The notes under the pieces were generated by a model, which saw only the letters and a program-made list of their open reading frames with translations, was not told where the DNA came from and did not search any database. The translations under genes and the position numbers were made by a program. DNA of 64,000 nt from Mageeibacillus sp. (GTDB lineage Bacteria > Bacillota > Clostridia > Saccharofermentanales > Saccharofermentanaceae), in contig JAKVLB010000006.1 in the NCBI GenBank assembly GCA_022484595.1, positions 1 through 64,000 on the forward strand, in the 5' to 3' direction. Within the stretch, counting starts at the first letter, position 1; every line of letters begins with the position of its first letter. This document shows positions 37,294 through 46,273 of this stretch, in pieces.

Positions 37294-37301
37294 CTGCCGT
37301 T
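37267..37301 (-). terminator. Terminator of the transketolase operon
   Basis: AACGGCAG (37275-37282) and CTGCCGTT (37294-37301) form an 8-bp stem, followed on the minus strand by TTTTTTGTTT. It overlaps the last codons of the convergent MFS gene and may serve both directions. Confidence 0.75.
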
Positions 37302-37328
37302 CCGATTATTACTCTTCTTTATTTCCGG

Positions 37329-38273
37329 TTATCTTGAGGCGTTCAATTCCTTCTCGCATCTGTCAGCAAGAGCTTCGGCCGTAAGTCCGTATTCATTGAG
37401 AAGCGCGTCCGGTGTGCCTGATTTGCCGAATCTGTCGTTTACACCTGCTCTGATGACTCTGCAGGGAGAACTGCTCTCACATACAGCTTCACATACAGCT
37501 CCGCCAAGACCGCCGTTGACTGAATGCTCTTCGGCTGTAACTATAAGTCCGGTCTGCGCCGCTGCTCTGGCAACGGCATCCTTGTCCAGCGGTTTGATCG
37601 TATGCATGTCTAACACGCGTGCGCTTATACCCTTGCCGCTCAAGATATCACAAGCCTTGAGTGCGGCACTTACCATAATTCCGCAGGCAATGATTGTGAG
37701 GTCTTTGCCGTCGCGAAGCTGATTGGCCCTGCCGAGAACAAACTCCGTATCATCGCCGTAGATTGCAGGAACTTTTGACCGGCCAAGTCTGATATAGAAC
37801 GGACCGTGATTGTCTATGGCCGCTTTGATTGCAAGTCTGGTTGAAGCGCAGTCGGCGGGGCATACGACTCTGATGTTGGGAATCGAACGCATTATCGCCA
37901 TATCCTCAAGACACTGATGTGTCGCACCGTCTTCACCTACTGTGAGTCCTGCGTGTGTAGCACATATCTTTACATCAAGGTTTGTATAGCAAACCGAATT
38001 CCGCACCTGCTCGCATGCTCTTTCAGATGCGAACATGGCAAAAGACGAACAGAATACGATTTTCCCGCAAGTCGCAATTCCGGCGGCAGTGGCGACCATA
38101 TTTCCTTCCGCGATGCCCATATCAAAAAACCTGTCCGGGTATACCTTGCGAAAATCGCCGGTCTTTGTCGATCCCGACAGATCAGCATCCATTACGACAA
38201 TGCGACTGTCCGCTCCGAATTCAACCAAAGCCTTGCCATAGCCTTCTCTTGTTGCCATATCACCCATGATCAA
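37329..38273 (-). CDS. Transketolase, C-terminal subunit
   Basis: The 314-residue protein holds the pyrimidine-binding and C-terminal domains of a split transketolase: DMGIAEGNMVATAAGIA, then HAGLTVGEDGATHQ and a final TKT-C domain with TAEEHSVNGGLG. With its partner it moves two-carbon ketol units between sugar phosphates using TPP. The start overlaps the partner's stop by 4 bp. Split transketolases are usual in Clostridia. Confidence 0.93.
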   Translation of the reverse strand: MIMGDMATREGYGKALVEFGADSRIVVMDADLSGSTKTGDFRKVYPDRFFDMGIAEGNMVATAAGIATCGKIVFCSSFAMFASERACEQVRNSVCYTNLDVKICATHAGLTVGEDGATHQCLEDMAIMRSIPNIRVVCPADCASTRLAIKAAIDNHGPFYIRLGRSKVPAIYGDDTEFVLGRANQLRDGKDLTIIACGIMVSAALKACDILSGKGISARVLDMHTIKPLDKDAVARAAAQTGLIVTAEEHSVNGGLGGAVCEAVCESSSPCRVIRAGVNDRFGKSGTPDALLNEYGLTAEALADRCEKELNASR

Positions 38274-39121
38274 ACCTCCAAAGCCCTGATTGCCGAATCA
38301 AGCTCATCCGTTGCAATTCTGTATTCCTCTGCATTCGGTGCCTTTCCATGCCAGCCCGCGTTATCCTCCATGAACGATACACCGCAGCCTTTGTGGGTAT
38401 GTGCAATAATAAAGAAAGGCTTTCCGGAACCCGCATTGTTCTTAAAATCCGTGACGGCACTCTCAATCTCTTCAAATGAATGTCCGTCGATAACCCGTGT
38501 CTCGTAACCGAATGCCCTGACCTTTGCCTCAATATCTCCGAGACTCATTACAGAATCTACCTTGCCGTCTATCTGCAGCCCGTTGTTATCGAGAATCGCA
38601 CAGAAGTTATCGAGTCTGTAATGTGCGCCGCTCATCAGAGCTTCCCACACTTCGCCCTCCTGCATCTCTCCGTCGCCAAGAACCGTATAAACCTTATAAC
38701 CTGTCTTGTCCAGATATTTGCTGTTGATCGCCATTCCTGTCGCGGCGGATATTCCCTGTCCCAGGGAGCCTGTTGACATATCAACGCCTTTAACCTCGCT
38801 CATGCACGGGTGTCCCTGAAGAAATGAATCAATATGGCGAAGTTTTCTCATCTCGCCTATATCGAAAAAGCCGCGCAGTCCAAGAACCGAATACAAAGCC
38901 GGAGCGCAGTGTCCTTTGGAAAGAACAAATCTGTTCCTGGCGGGATCATCTGCATTCTCCGGCGTGACCTCCAGTGCCTCGTTATAAAGATATGTGAGGA
39001 TGTCCGTGCATGAAAGCGATCCGCCCGGATGTCCGCTCTGGGCGCAGTAAACGCCTTCAATTATCCATCTGCGGCATTTCGCCGCAAACAGCTTTAACTG
39101 CAATTCCTTATCCTTGGTCAT
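38270..39121 (-). CDS. Transketolase, N-terminal subunit
   Basis: The 283-residue TPP-binding half of a split transketolase carries HPGGSLSCTDILTYLY near residue 30 and the cofactor motif GDGEMQEGEVWEALM, ending in the metal-ligand region NNGLQIDG. It lies 24 bp after the alanine racemase gene and is coupled to the C-terminal subunit. Confidence 0.93.
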   Translation of the reverse strand: MTKDKELQLKLFAAKCRRWIIEGVYCAQSGHPGGSLSCTDILTYLYNEALEVTPENADDPARNRFVLSKGHCAPALYSVLGLRGFFDIGEMRKLRHIDSFLQGHPCMSEVKGVDMSTGSLGQGISAATGMAINSKYLDKTGYKVYTVLGDGEMQEGEVWEALMSGAHYRLDNFCAILDNNGLQIDGKVDSVMSLGDIEAKVRAFGYETRVIDGHSFEEIESAVTDFKNNAGSGKPFFIIAHTHKGCGVSFMEDNAGWHGKAPNAEEYRIATDELDSAIRALEV

Positions 39122-39145
39122 AATCTCCAGCCTTTCAGTTCTGTA

Positions 39146-40315
39146 TCAGTTAATCTCAACCGGCAACCCGTCTTTTACATAGAGTCTTCTGACTCTCTTG
39201 CCGACTACACAGGTTATCTCGTAATTAATGGTTCCGACTCTGTCCGCAAGCTCATCTGCAAGCCTGTCCTTGCCGAATACTATTACTTCGTCTCCGACCT
39301 TCGGACGCACCTTGAGATCTGTTGTGTCAATCATGCACATATCCATGCAGACATTGCCGAGGATAGGACACCTCTGTCCTCCTACAAGAAGTTCAAAGCC
39401 CCCGGACAGTCTCCTCGACAAACCGTCGGCGTAACCTATTCCGACAGTCGCGACTTCAGTCGTCCGCGCTGCGACAAAATGCCTTCCGTAGCTTACGGAT
39501 GTTCCGGCCGGAACAGTCTTCGTGTGAATTACCTTGCCATACCACGTCATTACAGGCCTAAGATCCAGCCTGTCATCCGGCACAGGACATCCCGGCGGCA
39601 TGAGTCCGTAAAGAATTATGCCGGCACGCACCATGTTCATGTGCATCTCCGGAAATCTCATTATCCCCGCGCTGTTACATATATGTTTCTTCTCGAAAAA
39701 TATCCCGCGTTTCTCAAGTTCTTCTGCCTGCCTGGTAAATGCTTCATACTGCCTGGCGGTGTATTCATCATCATCTGTATCGGCGACAGCGAAGTGCGAG
39801 AAAAGGCCGTAAGGAATTATACCCGGAAGAGTGCAGGCGCGGACTATCTCATCAGTATCGGTTCCGTCTGCAGCAAAACCGATACGTCCCATTCCGGTAT
39901 CAATCTTGATATGTATTCTGGCGGTTTTTCCCAGCGAGACTGCCTCGTCAGAAATACTTTTCGCAATCTCATAAGAATAGACAGCCTGATCAACGTCATA
40001 CTTCACCGCGTCACAAAACCTGCTCTTGTCCGTAAAACCGAGTGTGAGCATCGGTGCCGTTATACCATGTCTCCTTAAGTCAACGGCCTCGTCTATCGTA
40101 GCGAGACAAAGGCCTGCGGCGCCGCAAGAAAGAAGTGTTCTGGCAACCGCAAGAGCGCCATGTCCGTAAGCATCCGCCTTGACTACCGCCATAATGTCAC
40201 TGTCAGGAGAAGTCACTCTTCTTATCTCTTTGAAGTTGTGCTCGAGTGCCGATAAATCAATCTCAACACAGGAACGGTCATACATATCCGATTTCACATC
40301 ATTTTCACTGCACAT
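39146..40315 (-). CDS. alr: Alanine racemase
   Basis: The enzyme interconverts L- and D-alanine for peptidoglycan. The PLP lysine is in VVKADAYGHGA, and the C-terminal domain carries NVCMDMCMIDTT with the catalytic Tyr region GKVIHTKTVPAGTSVSYG. The start is set at ATG 40315 (MCSENDVKSD), which begins 1 bp after the NAD(P)HX dehydratase gene ends; a longer reading to 40456 would overlap that gene by 140 bp and has no alr-like sequence. An inner ATG at 40285 is also possible. Length here is 389 residues. Confidence 0.92.
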   Translation of the reverse strand: MCSENDVKSDMYDRSCVEIDLSALEHNFKEIRRVTSPDSDIMAVVKADAYGHGALAVARTLLSCGAAGLCLATIDEAVDLRRHGITAPMLTLGFTDKSRFCDAVKYDVDQAVYSYEIAKSISDEAVSLGKTARIHIKIDTGMGRIGFAADGTDTDEIVRACTLPGIIPYGLFSHFAVADTDDDEYTARQYEAFTRQAEELEKRGIFFEKKHICNSAGIMRFPEMHMNMVRAGIILYGLMPPGCPVPDDRLDLRPVMTWYGKVIHTKTVPAGTSVSYGRHFVAARTTEVATVGIGYADGLSRRLSGGFELLVGGQRCPILGNVCMDMCMIDTTDLKVRPKVGDEVIVFGKDRLADELADRVGTINYEITCVVGKRVRRLYVKDGLPVEIN

Positions 40316-40316
40316 C

Positions 40317-41198
40317 TTAATACCAGCCTGCCTCTTTATAAGCTTCAGGTAAATAAAGCTCAATATCCTGGGGGAGCATAGCTCTCTTTCCCAAATCTTC
40401 GCCCGCAGCCATACCGGCAAGCGAATGAATCCGAACTGCGGCACAGGCAGCGTCAAAAGGCTCCATGCCCTGAGCCAGAAAACCTGTCATCAGACCGGCA
40501 AGAACGTCTCCCGATCCGCCTTTGGCAAGGCCGCTGTTACCACAATTATTACTATACGTTTTGCCGTCTGAACGGGCAATTATTGTTTTATTGTTTTTTA
40601 AGACCATGACGCACTTGTTTTCTCGTACAAACTGCACTACTTTCTCTTCAGGTTCTTCTATACCAGCGTCAGTGCCTTTTGCTGCAAGTCTTCTGAACTC
40701 GCCTATGTGCGGTGTCAGTACCGCCGGGACAGAACGACTCCTTAAAAGCGGCAGCAGGCTGTCACTGCAGTGCGCAAGAACTGTGATGGCACCGGCATCG
40801 ATAACAAGCTTCCCGGCATTAACTATGAAATACTCAAGAAGCGCCCCGGTGAGCGGATCGTCCGTGTCAAGTCCGGGACCTATAAGTACACATGAAGCAC
40901 TTTTGACGAGCGGCGTGCAGGCCTTGATAACCGAAGATATGCTTCCCTCTCTCAATGTAAGCAATGCACAGCTGTGTCTGATCCTTACAGCCGCCAGAGT
41001 CTGCGCGTCTGACAGAATTCTCACCATTCCGCAGCCTGACCTGAGACATGCACCGCAGGACAGAAGTCCGGCACCGGACATATAGGGAGATCCGGCGCAA
41101 ATCAGCGCAGTTCCGTACGTTCCCTTATATCCGTCGTCACTTCTTGCCGGGGCAAGCGTCGCGACATATTCATTTGTAAGCTCTGCCGGCTTATCCAT
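40317..41198 (-). CDS. nnrD: ADP/ATP-dependent NAD(P)H-hydrate dehydratase
   Basis: The 293-residue protein repairs hydrated NAD(P)H. It corresponds to the C-terminal ribokinase-like half of YjeF only; the N-terminal epimerase half is missing and is not seen in the window. Motifs include [21 protein letters not shown] and the nucleotide site [18 protein letters not shown]. It overlaps the metA stop by 8 bp and ends just before alr. Confidence 0.9.
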   Translation of the reverse strand: MDKPAELTNEYVATLAPARSDDGYKGTYGTALICAGSPYMSGAGLLSCGACLRSGCGMVRILSDAQTLAAVRIRHSCALLTLREGSISSVIKACTPLVKSASCVLIGPGLDTDDPLTGALLEYFIVNAGKLVIDAGAITVLAHCSDSLLPLLRSRSVPAVLTPHIGEFRRLAAKGTDAGIEEPEEKVVQFVRENKCVMVLKNNKTIIARSDGKTYSNNCGNSGLAKGGSGDVLAGLMTGFLAQGMEPFDAACAAVRIHSLAGMAAGEDLGKRAMLPQDIELYLPEAYKEAGWY

Positions 41199-42162
41199 TT
41201 TTCTCTTCGTCCCTGTTCGGAATCAGATCCTCGTTTCTTATGGACTCTATTGTACGTATATCGAAAGGCGTTTCCTGATAAACATAATAGTTCAGCCAGT
41301 TCGTATACATCAATGTCGCCGAAGACTTCCATCTCATGACAGGCCCCTTTGCCGGATCGTCGTCCCTGTAGTAATTCACGGGAAGCGCCGTATCAACCCC
41401 GGCAGCCTTATCACGCCTGTATTCCTTGTCAAGCGTGTCCTTGTCGTATTCTGAATGTCCGGTTATAAAAATCTGCCTTCCGTGAAGATCCGATACGGCA
41501 TAAACGCCGCACTCCTCAGACTCCGACAGAATGCGCAGCCCGGAGCACTTCTCAATATCTTCTCTGTGAACCTCGGTATATCGCGAATGCGGTACATAGA
41601 AATAGTCATCGAACCCTCTGAAGAGCTTGACCGGTCTGCTGTATGTCATTGAATGCTCAAATACACCGAAAACTTTCTTCGGCAGAACGTATTTTGGTAT
41701 TCCGTAATGGTAATAAAGTCCGGCAAACGCGCCCCAGCAAAGATGAAGTGTTGAATAGACGTGTGTTTTGCTCCATTCCATTATTTTCGTAAGCTCTTCC
41801 CAGTAATCGACCTGTTCGAAGTCCATCTTCTCAACCGGCGCTCCGGTAATTATCATTCCGTCGAAATACTCGTCCTTTATTGAATCAAATGTCATGTAAT
41901 ACTTTATAAGGTGTTCGCGGCTGGTATGAGTCGACACGTGCGAAGCCATACAAAGAAGTTCTATATCCACCTGAATCGGCGAATTTGACATTGCACGAAG
42001 CAGCTGTGTTTCCGTTACGATTTTGTCCGGCATCAGATTGAGAATAACTATCTTGATAGGTCTGATATCCTGCGACAGTGCGCGGTTCTCTTCCATTACA
42101 AAAATTCTCTCCTGCTCGAGAACCTGTCTCGCAGGAAGATTGTCTGCTATTCTGATCGGCAT
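41191..42162 (-). CDS. metA: Homoserine O-acyltransferase MetA, predicted acetyl-specific
   Basis: The 323-residue enzyme activates homoserine for methionine synthesis. The nucleophile is C142 in [13 protein letters not shown]. Residue 111 is Glu (GAPVE111KMDFE), the residue that favours acetyl-CoA over succinyl-CoA in the Bacillus cereus enzyme; succinyl-specific forms have Gly here. The C-terminal HSEYD is present. The gene starts 3 bp after the nucleoside kinase-like gene and overlaps the next by 8 bp. Confidence 0.93.
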   Translation of the reverse strand: MPIRIADNLPARQVLEQERIFVMEENRALSQDIRPIKIVILNLMPDKIVTETQLLRAMSNSPIQVDIELLCMASHVSTHTSREHLIKYYMTFDSIKDEYFDGMIITGAPVEKMDFEQVDYWEELTKIMEWSKTHVYSTLHLCWGAFAGLYYHYGIPKYVLPKKVFGVFEHSMTYSRPVKLFRGFDDYFYVPHSRYTEVHREDIEKCSGLRILSESEECGVYAVSDLHGRQIFITGHSEYDKDTLDKEYRRDKAAGVDTALPVNYYRDDDPAKGPVMRWKSSATLMYTNWLNYYVYQETPFDIRTIESIRNEDLIPNRDEEKNG

Positions 42163-42165
42163 ATC

Positions 42166-43176
42166 TTATGCTCCTATAAACTCATTAAGAATTGATTGCT
42201 CCGGAACCTGATCGGTACCTACGACCGGAATCTTTCCCAGATGTCCCATAAGTCTTGACGCTCTGTCCAGAGCCGTCGACAGATCCGCGAACGGCTTGCC
42301 TGTTACCGACTTTTCCATAAATACACTCGGCTCAATCGAACCCTTCTCCACCTGCTTCATTGCCTCACTTATATCGTGAAGCGCAAGCGGCGCGATAATC
42401 AGGCTCTCATAAGCGAGAAAAGAGTTGATATGGTAGTCTGCGCGCGCAAGATATTCCTTGTAGTAAACATCCTCGGATTTGGTAATCATCGGCCAATAGT
42501 CAATCGTCGCCAACGCATGTGCGCTTCTGTGGCGGTAGTCTCTTACAATTCGCCTCAGGAGTCTTATCTCTTCGCTGTCCATAAGCTTTGAATCGCAGTA
42601 TACGTTACCGTACGGCATTATGAACACTTTGGCGCACATCGGATCTCCAATCACTCCGGATACTCTGTGAGACAGACCGTGAAGTCCTTCAACGACGACC
42701 ACGCCGTTATCGTCCATCTCAATAGCATCCTCAGGGGCGCCCTCCATCTGTCTTCTCGTCTGGAAGTCGAAAAAAGGCGTTACAACCCTCTTTCCTTCCA
42801 CAATGCTTTTGATGTCCTGCGCCGCACGCTCAATGTCCAGCGTGTCTATAGACTCAAAATCAGGTCTTCCGTCCCGGTCAAACTGAAGTTGTGAGATGTT
42901 GTAATAATCGTCCAGCGACACATGATAGCCACGTCTTCCGTGCGCCGTAAGTGCCTGCGATAATCTTAATGTAAATGTGGTTTTCCCCGAAGAAGTAGGA
43001 CCGGAAACAAATATTGCCTTCTTGCTGTTGTCCGCGCAGATGTCTTCACAAATGGCATCTATACGGTCAAGGAACAATGCTTCTGAATCACTTATGAATT
43101 TCGGAAGCTTCGATGCCCCAAGATGTTCTTCGAGCTCTTCAACCGTAATATCAAGTCTGTCTCTAAGCTCAGCCAT
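42166..43176 (-). CDS. Uridine kinase/phosphoribulokinase-family protein
   Basis: The 336-residue P-loop protein has Walker A GPTSSGKT at residues 59-66, LDDYYN, and VVVEGLHGL as the Walker B region. It resembles the kinase half of the longer clostridial nucleoside kinases (about 550 residues), but the N-terminal TGS/threonyl-tRNA-synthetase-like half is absent; only about 45 residues precede the kinase. The substrate is not shown. It lies in an operon with metA. Confidence 0.85.
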   Translation of the reverse strand: MAELRDRLDITVEELEEHLGASKLPKFISDSEALFLDRIDAICEDICADNSKKAIFVSGPTSSGKTTFTLRLSQALTAHGRRGYHVSLDDYYNISQLQFDRDGRPDFESIDTLDIERAAQDIKSIVEGKRVVTPFFDFQTRRQMEGAPEDAIEMDDNGVVVVEGLHGLSHRVSGVIGDPMCAKVFIMPYGNVYCDSKLMDSEEIRLLRRIVRDYRHRSAHALATIDYWPMITKSEDVYYKEYLARADYHINSFLAYESLIIAPLALHDISEAMKQVEKGSIEPSVFMEKSVTGKPFADLSTALDRASRLMGHLGKIPVVGTDQVPEQSILNEFIGA

Positions 43177-43207
43177 ATAATCCTCCTAATATCGGCAGAG
43201 GCGTTGA

Positions 43208-43816
43208 CTAACGCCTCACCGGAATAAATCGCTTGATGATCAGGACGTTCATAAGCCAGTCCCAGCAGAACTGAATGAACCTGTAAATCAGATAAACAAT
43301 CCCCGGAATCACTATTGCCGCGACCAGCCACAACAGCACCATCAGCACTACATGCAGACCGCCGGCCAGAACTCCGATAACTGTTGAGAACGAACCCGAA
43401 CTTCCTGCGAATTTGTCAGTGTATGTCTCAAGCGTCTTGTTGAGATAATCAATTGCGAATGTCTGCAGGTCGGCTGACTTGACAGTCAGTCTCGGCAGCA
43501 GGATATTCACCGTTAAATCGAGCACAAGATAGGACTGCAAAGCCTTCTCGCCCAATACAAGTATCTTGCCCCAGAAGGGCATTCGATAATACCTGAAACA
43601 AATAAAAGGGCTGGCCGCACACAGCAGAAGGAAAAGAGCGAAATGAAGCGTTCCGAAACTGCCGATTCCAAGAACAGTCCTGCCGAACATATAGGAGTAC
43701 AAAGCTACGCAATCGGTAAGCAATCCGTAAAGAACGAAAAGTCCGACGTGCTTTCTGTTCTCAAAATCGGTGTCGCTCCAAAGCTTTCCGAGAAATAATC
43801 CTTCAAGATAATCCAA
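43208..43816 (-). CDS. Hypothetical integral membrane protein
   Basis: This is a predicted 202-residue protein with about four hydrophobic helices, for example LFVLYGLLTDCVALYSYMF, FALFLLLCAASPFICF, and a long C-terminal one (HVVLMVLLWLVAAIVIPGIVYLIY). The start is taken as TTG at 43816, which has AAAGGAG 8 bp upstream. A GTG at 43876 would lie within the promoter. I do not recognise the family. It is the first gene of the operon leading to metA and alr. Confidence 0.6.
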   Translation of the reverse strand: MDYLEGLFLGKLWSDTDFENRKHVGLFVLYGLLTDCVALYSYMFGRTVLGIGSFGTLHFALFLLLCAASPFICFRYYRMPFWGKILVLGEKALQSYLVLDLTVNILLPRLTVKSADLQTFAIDYLNKTLETYTDKFAGSSGSFSTVIGVLAGGLHVVLMVLLWLVAAIVIPGIVYLIYRFIQFCWDWLMNVLIIKRFIPVRR

Positions 43817-43866
43817 ACGCTCTGTCTCCTTTGCATAATCAGCCCCAATCAAGGCTATACAGTGCA

Positions 43867-43895
43867 ATTTTACCACATAAAGAGATTATTTTCAG
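43867..43895 (-). promoter_or_regulatory. Promoter of the 43816-37329 operon
   Basis: On the minus strand CTGAAA (43890-43895), a 17-bp spacer and TAAAAT (43867-43872) lie about 50 bp before the TTG start and 30 bp from the end of the gene before it. Confidence 0.55.
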
Positions 43896-44302
43896 CGCAG
43901 AGAAAAACTGTTGCCTGCGGATTTCTCAATCAGCGATTTAAGCCCGCCCCAGATGCCCGGAAAATGCTGCTGTGCACTGCTCATAAGCACTGATTTGTCA
44001 TTGAAAATTACCTTGATTTCCCATTCTCCGGGAAAAACAAACTTCTCACCGCCAAGACCGCTCTTACCGGAATTAAATGCTTCCATCCATTCAATCAGTC
44101 TGAGCTCCGGCAATGTATCTTCTATCATCTGATACACTTCGTCATTTATGCAGCGGGTGAAATTATTGTTCCACATATAGTAATCGCGCCAGCAGAGAAC
44201 CCTTCGGTCAAAATCATACTTTACCGAATATCCCTCATTCGCGAAAGTAGTAATACTGACCTCCATTACGGAAATCGACTTATATCGACCGCTTAAATCC
44301 AT
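43892..44302 (-). CDS. Hypothetical protein
   Basis: This is a 136-residue soluble protein of unknown family, with no signal peptide or membrane helix. It has a charged, aromatic-rich sequence (LCWRDYYMWNNNFT, GEWEIKVIFNDK). It follows the PQQ-propeller gene by 9 bp and is probably cotranscribed with it. Confidence 0.6.
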   Translation of the reverse strand: MDLSGRYKSISVMEVSITTFANEGYSVKYDFDRRVLCWRDYYMWNNNFTRCINDEVYQMIEDTLPELRLIEWMEAFNSGKSGLGGEKFVFPGEWEIKVIFNDKSVLMSSAQQHFPGIWGGLKSLIEKSAGNSFSLR

Positions 44303-44311
44303 TTATGCTCC

Positions 44312-46171
44312 TCAGCTTATCGCTATACCGAATACACTGCCTGAGGTTGTTCCAACCACCATCATGCCCTTATAGACAATCGGCGAAGCCTCAATACAAA
44401 TATCAGAAGATGTCTCTTCGGCGGTTCCGGTGTTCTTTACCGTCTGAATATATGCAATTCTCTCTCCGGTCTGCGCGTTGATCAGATGAACCTGTCCGAG
44501 ACTGTCGCAAATTACCAGATAAGCGTTCCCGTCCTCATCATAGAAATCGACAGGAGAACTGTACGAATAGATGTTCATATTATATTCCCAAACAACGGTA
44601 CCCAAGTTCTTGTCATATGCAACAACTTTATTACCGCTCATAAGCCCGTTTGTCATACTAAATGAGAAAATAACCAGATTTGAAATATTGAGCTTCCCAA
44701 CCACCGGGTTGCCAAAGCATCCGCCGCTCTGGTCAGATTCCGAAGTCTCGCCGTTATAGGTGTAGCATGGCTCAGACGTCTGCCACACAGTCTCGCCCGT
44801 CAGTCCGTTAATCTTGTAGATATATGCTGCCCCGGTGTATTGACCGGTACCGCCCTGATTGTCAACCTCTGTCCCTACATATACATAAGGCACTCCGCCT
44901 TCTTCTTCGATAACCGGAGTGATATCCGAATCGTCGTCAAGAACCTTTGTCCATACCATGTTCATTGTATTGAGGTCAAGGCAGCACAGATTCATCGCAT
45001 TATCAACATAGTAGCCGTAATTGCCATAGCAGGCTATTGAGCTCTCGACACCCATCTGTTTTCCGGTATTGTCACTGAAGATATATTTGTAGCCTGTTAC
45101 TACAGGCGCGATTCCCACGGCACCGGTGCCCGCGTCATAAGTCGAGTTCAGGTCAAAAGTATAGATCATTCCGTTCTCACACGGCCACACAAGCGTATCG
45201 GTTGTACCGTCGACTATAGGGGAGGAATCAAACGCATCCCAGTTGCTTCTGTATGCGCCGTCCTCGGAACCGTCATAGGAATAAAGCATTGACCCGTCTA
45301 TAAGCGAGTAAACGTACATTCCGAAAGTATTTCCGCCGTTGTTGTCCGTCTGTCCCACATAAAGCAGCGGATAGCCTCTTGGATCCAGTGCCGGAGTTCC
45401 CTTGATGGACGCTCCCACGTCAATCGGATCTCTGGTGGGTTCACCTGTCTCAAGATTAAAAAAATAAATCTTTCCGTCAAGCGCTGCGATTATAACTTCG
45501 GTAAGCCCCATCTGCTGCTTCGCACTGTCATACATGTTCATCGTTGCACGAACCTGATCCGGCCACTCTACTACAAGCGGCTGCCCTGTCCAGCGCAATC
45601 CCGTCCATTCAAAAGTCTGTGACGATGACAGAAGACTGCCAATCTTGTTATATTCCCACATCTGTGTCAGTGTTCCGTTTGTTATCGGTGTATATCCGTA
45701 CGAAGCGCAATTGCGGAAATTGTTGCCTCTGTAAGTAAATATGCCGGGAAGAGAACCGTAGTATACCGGATCGGTAAACCATATGGGCTGTTCGCGTGAC
45801 AGTGTGCCGTCAACCAGCACTCCTGCGACAGATACAGCCTGAGCTATACCTCTTGCTGCCGGATCGCAGTCTGCCGCCATAGGGGCATCGGACGAAGTGT
45901 TTACTGAGGCGCTCTCAGGATATAGGATCGGATTCTGATAATCTGTAATTGGCGGAACGGGAGAAGGTGTAGGGGTAGCAACGGAAATATACGCTGATCC
46001 CTGTGCCGACTCGTCCACGGCAAGAGTCTCCTGCTCTGTGGTTTTTCTGAAATAAACAATAGCGAGAATAGCCGTAAGTACGACAAACAATGCCGTCATT
46101 ACCACCACAAGCGTCAGCGTACCTTCATTCGGATCACGAGACGGCTTATAGTAGCTGTTATCAGGTTCCAT
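44312..46171 (-). CDS. Membrane-anchored PQQ-type beta-propeller protein
   Basis: The protein has one N-terminal transmembrane helix (about residues 20-43), a Thr/Pro-rich stalk (ATPTPSPVPP) and a large outer domain of PQQ/BamB-like beta-propeller repeats (KIYFFNLETGEP, LVWPCENGMIYTFDLN, LVICDSLGQVHLINAQTG). No quinoprotein active-site motif stands out, so a scaffold or binding role is more likely than a dehydrogenase. The start is set at 46171, with GGGGA nearby; an ATG at 46192 is the alternative (626 residues). Confidence 0.8.
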   Translation of the reverse strand: MEPDNSYYKPSRDPNEGTLTLVVVMTALFVVLTAILAIVYFRKTTEQETLAVDESAQGSAYISVATPTPSPVPPITDYQNPILYPESASVNTSSDAPMAADCDPAARGIAQAVSVAGVLVDGTLSREQPIWFTDPVYYGSLPGIFTYRGNNFRNCASYGYTPITNGTLTQMWEYNKIGSLLSSSQTFEWTGLRWTGQPLVVEWPDQVRATMNMYDSAKQQMGLTEVIIAALDGKIYFFNLETGEPTRDPIDVGASIKGTPALDPRGYPLLYVGQTDNNGGNTFGMYVYSLIDGSMLYSYDGSEDGAYRSNWDAFDSSPIVDGTTDTLVWPCENGMIYTFDLNSTYDAGTGAVGIAPVVTGYKYIFSDNTGKQMGVESSIACYGNYGYYVDNAMNLCCLDLNTMNMVWTKVLDDDSDITPVIEEEGGVPYVYVGTEVDNQGGTGQYTGAAYIYKINGLTGETVWQTSEPCYTYNGETSESDQSGGCFGNPVVGKLNISNLVIFSFSMTNGLMSGNKVVAYDKNLGTVVWEYNMNIYSYSSPVDFYDEDGNAYLVICDSLGQVHLINAQTGERIAYIQTVKNTGTAEETSSDICIEASPIVYKGMMVVGTTSGSVFGIAIS

Positions 46172-46244
46172 GTACTGTTCCCCGTGTTTCATCAGTCGGG
46201 CAGGTAGCCCTCCTCCTCATAAAATGTAAAAATAGACAAAGCAT

Positions 46245-46273
46245 ATTGTAACACGGCTGTCACATTATCTCAA
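46245..46273 (-). promoter_or_regulatory. Promoter of the beta-propeller gene
   Basis: The minus strand has TTGAGA (46268-46273), a 17-bp spacer and TACAAT (46245-46250), preceded by TG. It overlaps the end of whiA. Confidence 0.6.

Noticed and set aside
40316-40456. A 47-residue N-terminal extension of alanine racemase
   Set aside because: It would overlap the preceding gene by 140 bp and carries no racemase-like sequence; the ATG at 40315 fits better.
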